Shown one piece after another: positions 58,421 to 64,000 of a stretch of DNA of 64,000 nucleotides (positions within the stretch are counted from its first letter, which is position 1; every line of letters starts with the position of its first letter). Where the stretch lies: positions 20,762,516 to 20,826,515 of the forward strand of contig JAKSZT010053764.1 of the NCBI GenBank assembly GCA_026826555.1. Direction: 5' to 3'. The notes beneath the pieces are model-generated. The model did no database searches. It was not told the origin of the DNA and worked only from the letters and a program-made list of their open reading frames with translations. The stretch is from Tolypeutes matacus (taxonomy: Eukaryota; Chordata; Mammalia; Cingulata; Chlamyphoridae). The position numbers and the translations under genes were made by a program.

Positions 58421-59464
58421 TTAATTTCCACGGGCCCAGCTAGGGTCCCTTCCGTAAGGGGGTTGGTCTAGAGGAGGAATTATTTTGGGTCCTGCATTTG
58501 GCTAAAAAAAAAAAAAAAGTGAGGTCACCTCAACAAAGGAAAAATAAATTCTTTTTAATTTAGTTTAATACCTAAAAGCTGCTTCAGGACCTGCATATAG
58601 AACCCTGTCGGGAAATTCATTGATAAACACAAATAGGCAGGAAGGATCCACGTGGACCCTAGGGGAATCATTGACCCCCCTTAGCTCTGTTTGACTGCTT
58701 GCCTGTGTGGATCTTTGGTTTCTCTCTGTTACTTTCTGGTCTATTGCTATTATTCCCGTTTTCCTCCCCCCTTCCTTTTTCCTTCTATTATTTTTTTTTT
58801 AATAGGTGCTGCCAGCTGGTCGCTTATTTGCTTGGCTTCTTATTCAGTAATTTCCCACTCGCTGTATATATTGATTCTGTATTACAAACTTTCGCTTATC
58901 CTTCCTGCATCTTTCTGCATTCTGTTTTCTGTTGTGGCTCTTAGAGACAACATTTTTTCATAAGCCCACAACTCAAGGGTGTCAATTTCTATCCCAACTA
59001 TTTTGTTTTCTTCTTCTTCTTTTTTCTTTTTTTTTTTTTATTAGTATTAACTTTTTCCTTTCAGACCTTTCTCTACTATTTCTCTCCCTCCTCATAATTC
59101 TAGCCTTCTAAATCACTATATATATATATTCCTCAATTTGTTTTCCCAGTCCATTGTAGGAACTCCATATTTTTTCCTAGTACTCTACACTGCCTACTCA
59201 AGTTAAATATTCATCTCATTAAGTCTCATTTTGCCCCTCTTCTAACTTTTATCAATATTTCTATTATCCTTCTGCCTTCCTTACATCTTTTGATTCCTCT
59301 GGCCCTAACCTTTTGCCTTCAAGGGAACATAGAAAGAAGCAAGGAAATAAAATAAGAAGAAAAACTGCCAAAGAGAAAACTTAACTCACACGCAGAACCA
59401 ACAGCTAAAAAAATTCTAGAGCATAGAGAAAAGCTAATCAACTGAACAAACCCATCAAGATAAT
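58421..59464 (+). other. L1 5' UTR, pyrimidine-rich second half
   Basis: Begins with an A-run at 58,504-58,518 and then becomes strongly T/C-rich at 58,680-59,330, with long T tracts (58,790-58,801; 59,018-59,040) and CTTCTT runs. This is the reverse of the A-rich bias of L1 coding strands. From about 59,320 the sequence returns to A-rich and leads into ORF1. The minus and plus frames in it are compositional. Confidence 0.7.
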
Positions 59465-60445
59465 ATGATGACCAGAGGGCAACAGAAAAATACAAATGAC
59501 TCTGAGAAACTGGAAAACATGGACCAGTCCAGTGCACAAAATAAAAACCAGGAAGCAATGCAGTACATCGAACAACTAATCAAAGCTATCCAAACAAATA
59601 TCATGGACCGACTTAAAGAACTGAAGGAAGAGATTAAGGATATAAAGAAGACACTGGGAGAACATACTGAAGAAATAGCTAACACACCTAAAAAGGTAAT
59701 GGATATGATGGCGAACAAAGACACAAGTCAAGAAATGAAAAAGACGCTGGACTCACATGGCAGCAGAATTGAACAGGCAGAGGAAAGAATTAGTGATATG
59801 GAAGACAATACAGTTGAAATCAAAGAGATTGTAGAAAAGGTAGACAAAAAGATAGAAAAAATCCAGTATGGTCTCAGGGAATTAACCGATAATTCAAGAC
59901 GCACAAACATACGCATTATGGGCATCCCAGAAGGAGAAGAGAAGGGAAAGGGAACAGAAGGAGTGTTGAAGGAAGTTATGGCTGAAAACTTCCCAACTCT
60001 ATTGAGAGAGATGGATGTGCAGATCCAGGAAGCACAGCGCACCCCAAATAGTATAAATCCCAACAGGCCAACTCCAAGACATATACTTGTCAAATTGTCC
60101 AACGCTCAAGACAAAGAGAAAATACTCAAGGCAGCAAGAGAAAAGAGAACCATCACATACAAGGGAAGCACAATAAGATTAAGTGCTGATTTCTCAGCTG
60201 AAACCATGGAGGCAAGAAGACAGTGGTATGACATAGTCAAAACACTAAAAGAAAAAAACTTCCAGCCACGAATTCTCTATCCAGCAAAATTGGCATTCAA
60301 AAGTGATGGAGAGTTCAAAATATTCACAGATAAACAGCAATTAAGAGAGTATGTCAAGAAGAAACCAGCACTTCAAGAAATACTAAAGGAATCTCTACAA
60401 GTTGAAAGGAAAAAACAAAGGAGAGAGAGTTGGAGGAGAGTTTAA
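59465..60445 (+). CDS. L1 ORF1: LINE-1 ORF1 protein (RNA-binding chaperone)
   Basis: A 326-codon intact frame. Tandem ATGs at 59,465 and 59,468 open it; either could serve. ORF1p trimerises through a coiled coil, coats L1 RNA and acts as a nucleic-acid chaperone in the cytoplasmic L1 RNP. A heptad-rich, Glu/Lys-rich coiled coil spans about residues 30-145. The RRM follows (T-N-I-R-I-M-G-I-P-E-G at 147-157). The C-terminal domain covers about 205-310, with the conserved H-I-L-V-K, L-S-A-D-F-S and E-A-R-R-Q-W; the Arg pair at 251-252 sits at the RNA-binding position. The length is close to the primate protein (338 aa). The tail is unusually basic (K-K-Q-R-R ... W-R-R-V). No frameshift or stop. 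Confidence 0.97.
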   Translation: MMTRGQQKNTNDSEKLENMDQSSAQNKNQEAMQYIEQLIKAIQTNIMDRLKELKEEIKDIKKTLGEHTEEIANTPKKVMDMMANKDTSQEMKKTLDSHGSRIEQAEERISDMEDNTVEIKEIVEKVDKKIEKIQYGLRELTDNSRRTNIRIMGIPEGEEKGKGTEGVLKEVMAENFPTLLREMDVQIQEAQRTPNSINPNRPTPRHILVKLSNAQDKEKILKAAREKRTITYKGSTIRLSADFSAETMEARRQWYDIVKTLKEKNFQPRILYPAKLAFKSDGEFKIFTDKQQLREYVKKKPALQEILKESLQVERKKQRRESWRRV

Positions 60446-60509
60446 AAACAACTGAAAACTCAAAAAGAGAAACAAAACAACATATGACATACATTAACCC
60501 AAAGAAAAA

Positions 60510-63500
60510 ATGACTGAAGTAAGAAATTCGTTACGAGTAATAACACTGAATGTTAATGGATTAAATTCACCAATCAAAAGACACAGATTGGCAGAATGGA
60601 TAAGAAAATATGATCCATCTATATGCTGTCTACAAGAAACCCACATTCGGCCCAGGGATTCAAGGAGGCTGAAAGTGAATGGCTGGAAAACCATTTTACA
60701 AGCTAACAATAGCCAAAAAAGGGCAGGAGTAGCTATTCTAATATCAGACAAAATAGACTTTAAATGCAAAACTATTGTAAGAGACAAAGATGGACACTAC
60801 ATATTAGTAAAAGGAGTAATCTCTCAAGAAGAGAGAACAATCATCAACATTTACGCACCTAATCAAGGTGCCTCAAAATACGTGCACCAAACTCTGGAAA
60901 AACTAAGAGGAGAAATAAATTCCTCTACAATTGTAGCAGGGGACTTCAACACACCACGATCATCATTAGATAGAACATCTAGGCAGAGAATTAATAAAGA
61001 AACTAAGGCACTCAACAATACATTAGAAGATTTGGACTTAATAGACATATACAGAACACTACACCCAAATACAGCAGGATTTACATTCTTCTCCAGTGCA
61101 CATGGAACATACTCCAAAATAGACCACATGCTAGGCCACAAAACAACACTCAATGAATTCAGAAAGATTGAGATTATACAAAGTAATTTCTCTGACCACA
61201 ACGGAATGAAGTTGGAAATCACTAAGGGCCAGAGAAACAGGTTAGGCACAAGGATATGGAAGTTAAACAACACACTCTTAGACAAACAGTGGGTCAAAGA
61301 CAAAATCTCAAAAGAAATCAGTAACTACCTTGAAACTAATGAAAACAACAACACAACATATCAAAATCTATGGGATGCAGCGAAAGCAGTCCTGAGAGGG
61401 AAGTTCATAGCCATAAATTCATATATAAAAAAAGAAGAAAGAGCTAAAATTGAAGACCTAACTGCACACTTGGAGGAATTGGAAAAACAACAACAAACTA
61501 AACCTAAAGGAAGTAGAAAACAGGAAATAACAAAGATTAGAGCAGAACTAAATGAAATAGAGAATAAGAAAGCACTGGAAACAATAAACAAAACCAAAAG
61601 CTGGTTCTTCGAGAATATCAACAAAATTGACAAACCCTTAGCCAGACTAACAAAGAAAAAGAGAGAACAGATGCAAATACATAAAATAAGGAATGAGCAA
61701 GGTGATATCACTACTGACCCCACAGAAATAAAGAGTATCATAAGAGGATACTTTGAAAAATTATATGCCAACAAGAATGACAATTTAGAGGAAATGGACA
61801 AGTTTCTAGAAACCCACAAACAGCCGACATTGATGAAAGAAGAAATAGATGAACTCAACAGCCCAATTACAAGTAAAGACATAGACTCAGTCATTAAAAA
61901 CCTCCCAACTAAGAAGAGTCCAGGACCAGATGGCTTCACTGCTGAACTCTACCAAACATTCCGGAAAGAGCTAACACCAATTCTACTTAAGCTCTTCCAA
62001 AAAATAGAAGTAGAAGGAATATTACCTAACTCATTCTATGATGCCAACATTACCCTAATACCAAAACCAAATAAAGATACCACAAGAAAGGAAAATTACA
62101 GACCAATTTCTCTAATGAACCTAGATGCTAAAATCCTTAACAAAATACTTGCTAATCGCATTCAACAACATATCAAAAGGATTATACACCATGACCAAGT
62201 GGGTTTCATCCCAGGTATGCAAGGATGGTTCAATATAAGAATATCAAACAATGTAATACACCACATAAACAAACTGAAAGAAAAAAATCACATAATCATC
62301 TCTATAGATGCCGAAAAAGCATTCGACAAAATACAGCACTCTTTCCTCATAAAAACACTACAAAAGATAGGAATAGATGGAAACTTTCTGAAAATGATAA
62401 AGGGTATATATGAAAAACCCAAAGCTAACATCATTTTCAACGGTGAAATCCTAAAACCCTTCCCTCTGAGATCGGGAACAAGACAAGGATGCCCACTATC
62501 ACCACTCCAATTTAACATTGTCTTAGAAGTACTTGCACGAGCACTGAGACAAGAAAAGGACATAAAAGGCATCCAGATTGGAAAAGAAGAAGTAAAAATT
62601 TCATTATTTGCAGATGACATGATCCTATACATAGAAAGCCCTGAGAAATCAACAACAAGGCTTCTAGAACTTATAAAGGAGTTCAATAATGTTGCAGGCT
62701 ATAAGATCAACGCTCAAAAATCAGTGGCATTTCTGTACACCAATAACCAGCAAACTGAGGAGGAAATCAGGAAAAAAATACCATTTACAATAGTAAACAA
62801 AAGAATCAAATACCTAGGAATAAATTTAACTAAAGATGTAAAGGACTTATATACAGAAAACTACACAACACTGTTAAAGGAAATCAAAGAAGACTTAAAT
62901 AAATGGAAAAATATTCCCTGTTCATGGATGGGAAGACTAAACATCATCGAGATGTCTATCCTACCCAAACTAATCTACAGATTTAATGCAATCCCAATAA
63001 AAGTCAACACTATATTTTTTAAGGAACTGGAAAAACTAACCACAAAATATATTTGGAGAGGTAAGAGGCCCCGAATTGCCAAAGATATATTGAAAAAGAA
63101 AAATGAAGTTGGAGGTATCACATTACCTGACTTTAAAACATACTACAAAGCTACAGTGATCAAAACTGCATGGTATTGGCACAAGGATAGACCTACTGAC
63201 CAATGGAACCGGATTGAGAGTTCTGATATAGATCCTCGCATATACAGTCATCTGATATTTGACAAGGCCACGAAACCCACTCAGCTGGGAGAGAGTGGCC
63301 TCTTTAACAAGTGGTGCTTGGAGAACTGGATATCCATATCCAAAAGAATGAGAGAAGAATACCATCTCACACCTTATACAAAAATCAACTCAAGATGGAT
63401 CAAAGATCTAAATATAAGAGCCAAAACCATAAAAACCTTGGAAGATAATGTAGGGAAGCATCTACAGGACCTTGTAATAGGAAATGGTTTCATGAATTTC

Positions 63501-64000
63501 ACACCCAAAGCACGAGCAGCAAGAGAAAAAATTGATAAATGGGATCTCCTCAAAATTAAAAACTTCTGCACCTCTAAGGATGTTATTAAGAAAATAAAAA
63601 GGCAACCTACCCAATGGGAAAAAATATTCGGCAACCATGTATCTGATAGGAGCCTAATATCCTGCATATATAAAGAAATCCTTCATCTCGAAAATAAAAG
63701 GACAAACAACCCATATAAAAAATGGGCAAGTGACCTGAAAAGACACTTCTCCAAGGAAGAAATACAAATGGCTAAAAAGCACATGAAAAAATGCTCAACA
63801 TCACTTGCTATCAGGGAAATGCAAATCAAAACTACAATGAGATACCATCTTACACCCATCAGAATGGCAGCTATTAAAAAAACAGGAGACACTAAATGTT
63901 GGAGAGGATGTGGAGGAATAGGAACCCTCATCCACTGCTGGTGGGACTGCGGTATGGTCCAGCCACTGTGGAGGACAGTTTGGCGGTTCCTCAGAAAACT
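60510..64000 (+). CDS. L1 ORF2: LINE-1 ORF2 protein (endonuclease-reverse transcriptase), 3'-partial
   Basis: Open from ATG at 60,510 to the window edge, 1,163 codons; the family usually has about 1,275, so roughly 110 codons are missing only because the window ends. ORF2p nicks target DNA and primes reverse transcription there. Apurinic-type endonuclease residues all match: N14, E43 (L-Q-E-T-H), D145 and N147 (A-G-D-F-N-T), D205, and D229-H230 (S-D-H-N). The RT palm has F-A-D-D at residues 700-703 (62,607-62,618), the same numbering as human ORF2p, and an R-Q-G-C-P-L-S-P motif upstream. The C-terminal Cys motif starts at residue 1130 (C-W-R-G-C ... H-C-W-W-D-C). I followed the frame by eye and confirmed phase at three distant motifs. 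Translation probably uses the reinitiation known for L1, given the 64-bp spacer after ORF1. Confidence 0.95.
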   Translation, partial: MTEVRNSLRVITLNVNGLNSPIKRHRLAEWIRKYDPSICCLQETHIRPRDSRRLKVNGWKTILQANNSQKRAGVAILISDKIDFKCKTIVRDKDGHYILVKGVISQEERTIINIYAPNQGASKYVHQTLEKLRGEINSSTIVAGDFNTPRSSLDRTSRQRINKETKALNNTLEDLDLIDIYRTLHPNTAGFTFFSSAHGTYSKIDHMLGHKTTLNEFRKIEIIQSNFSDHNGMKLEITKGQRNRLGTRIWKLNNTLLDKQWVKDKISKEISNYLETNENNNTTYQNLWDAAKAVLRGKFIAINSYIKKEERAKIEDLTAHLEELEKQQQTKPKGSRKQEITKIRAELNEIENKKALETINKTKSWFFENINKIDKPLARLTKKKREQMQIHKIRNEQGDITTDPTEIKSIIRGYFEKLYANKNDNLEEMDKFLETHKQPTLMKEEIDELNSPITSKDIDSVIKNLPTKKSPGPDGFTAELYQTFRKELTPILLKLFQKIEVEGILPNSFYDANITLIPKPNKDTTRKENYRPISLMNLDAKILNKILANRIQQHIKRIIHHDQVGFIPGMQGWFNIRISNNVIHHINKLKEKNHIIISIDAEKAFDKIQHSFLIKTLQKIGIDGNFLKMIKGIYEKPKANIIFNGEILKPFPLRSGTRQGCPLSPLQFNIVLEVLARALRQEKDIKGIQIGKEEVKISLFADDMILYIESPEKSTTRLLELIKEFNNVAGYKINAQKSVAFLYTNNQQTEEEIRKKIPFTIVNKRIKYLGINLTKDVKDLYTENYTTLLKEIKEDLNKWKNIPCSWMGRLNIIEMSILPKLIYRFNAIPIKVNTIFFKELEKLTTKYIWRGKRPRIAKDILKKKNEVGGITLPDFKTYYKATVIKTAWYWHKDRPTDQWNRIESSDIDPRIYSHLIFDKATKPTQLGESGLFNKWCLENWISISKRMREEYHLTPYTKINSRWIKDLNIRAKTIKTLEDNVGKHLQDLVIGNGFMNFTPKARAAREKIDKWDLLKIKNFCTSKDVIKKIKRQPTQWEKIFGNHVSDRSLISCIYKEILHLENKRTNNPYKKWASDLKRHFSKEEIQMAKKHMKKCSTSLAIREMQIKTTMRYHLTPIRMAAIKKTGDTKCWRGCGGIGTLIHCWWDCGMVQPLWRTVWRFLRK

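Larger units (their letters stand above)
57679..64000 (+). mobile_element. Full-length-type L1 retrotransposon (3' end beyond window)
   Basis: A complete autonomous LINE-1 layout on the plus strand: 5' UTR (57,679-59,464), intact ORF1 (59,465-60,445), a 64-bp spacer, and intact ORF2 from 60,510 to the window edge. The 5' boundary is placed where AT-rich flank gives way to 'ggctgccaagatggcg', a typical L1 start. The other end, A-tail and target duplication are outside, so boundaries cannot be confirmed. Open frames of 326 and at least 1,163 codons, plus CpG-rich leader sequence that normally decays fast once methylated, indicate a recent insertion. All other L1 pieces in the window are truncated and frame-broken. 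Confidence 0.93.

Noticed and set aside
59319..60102. Minus-strand frames opposite L1 ORF1
   Set aside because: Antisense to an intact, motif-verified ORF1; products are hydrophobic and low-complexity by strand complement only.
60863..63931. Long minus-strand frames (up to 192 codons) opposite the L1 ORF2
   Set aside because: They are shadows of the A-rich ORF2 coding strand, low-complexity Ser/Phe/Leu-rich translations with no domain.
1..64000. CRISPR arrays, operons, phage or plasmid features
   Set aside because: The window is clearly mammalian, with SINEs, LINEs and LTRs throughout. No regularly spaced repeats, dense coding or ribosome binding sites occur.

Overview
This is a mammalian nuclear DNA window, almost certainly from a xenarthran and most probably an armadillo (Dasypus lineage). 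The diagnostic evidence is two tRNA-derived DAS-type SINEs (36,845-36,957 minus; 56,143-56,377 plus), a SINE group I know only from armadillos. Around them lie pan-mammalian repeats (MIR, L2, L3/CR1, HAL1, L1M, MER5, MaLR and ERVL LTRs). The AT-rich composition, absence of long host ORFs and lack of recognisable exons indicate an intergenic region or a very large intron. No host protein-coding gene, rRNA, tRNA or CRISPR array can be supported.

Layout. 1-7.6 kb: unassigned sequence, MIRs, two antisense MaLR-type LTRs and antisense L1 fragments. 8.1-10.2 kb: a decayed endogenous retrovirus pol remnant split by an LTR, itself split by an MLT2-type solo LTR with an exact 5-bp target duplication. 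12-18 kb: several old L1 pieces in both orientations. 19.4-22.2 kb: an antisense L1 3' end followed by a HAL1-like (ORF1-only) element. 26.9-29.6 kb: an old L1 carrying a composite insertion, in which an MLT2 LTR was entered by a polyadenylated non-autonomous retroposon. 30.4-33.1 kb: a pyrimidine-rich block. 33.8-36.3 kb: a cluster of MIRs, including a near-identical 105-bp local duplication and a MIR split by an MLT1 LTR. 38.7-39.9 kb: a GC-richer unassigned block. 40.6-50.1 kb: L2 and L3 remnants, old LTR ends, a twin-primed (inverted) L1, and an L2 split by a MaLR LTR with a perfect 5-bp duplication. 53.3-55.7 kb: a 5'-truncated L1 with a 17-bp duplication, and a second copy of the retroposon family seen at 28 kb.

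The most notable locus is 57,679-64,000: the 5' part of a full-length plus-strand L1. It has a CpG-rich 5' UTR of about 1.8 kb, an intact ORF1 (326 codons), a 64-bp spacer and an ORF2 that stays open from its ATG at 60,510 to the window edge (1,163 codons). The endonuclease and reverse-transcriptase catalytic residues and the C-terminal zinc-knuckle-like cysteines are all in place. It is a candidate retrotransposition-competent element; its last ~110 codons and 3' end lie outside the window.

There is no operon-like or pathway logic here. The functional relationship is parasitic: L1 ORF2-type machinery explains the A-tails and target duplications of the DAS-SINEs, the truncated L1s and the non-autonomous retroposons. 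I found no previously undescribed cellular system. The best leads are the intact L1, the retroposon family and the recent 105-bp duplication. Family names and edges of old repeats come from reading, not a database search, and edges without a target duplication are good only to tens of bases.
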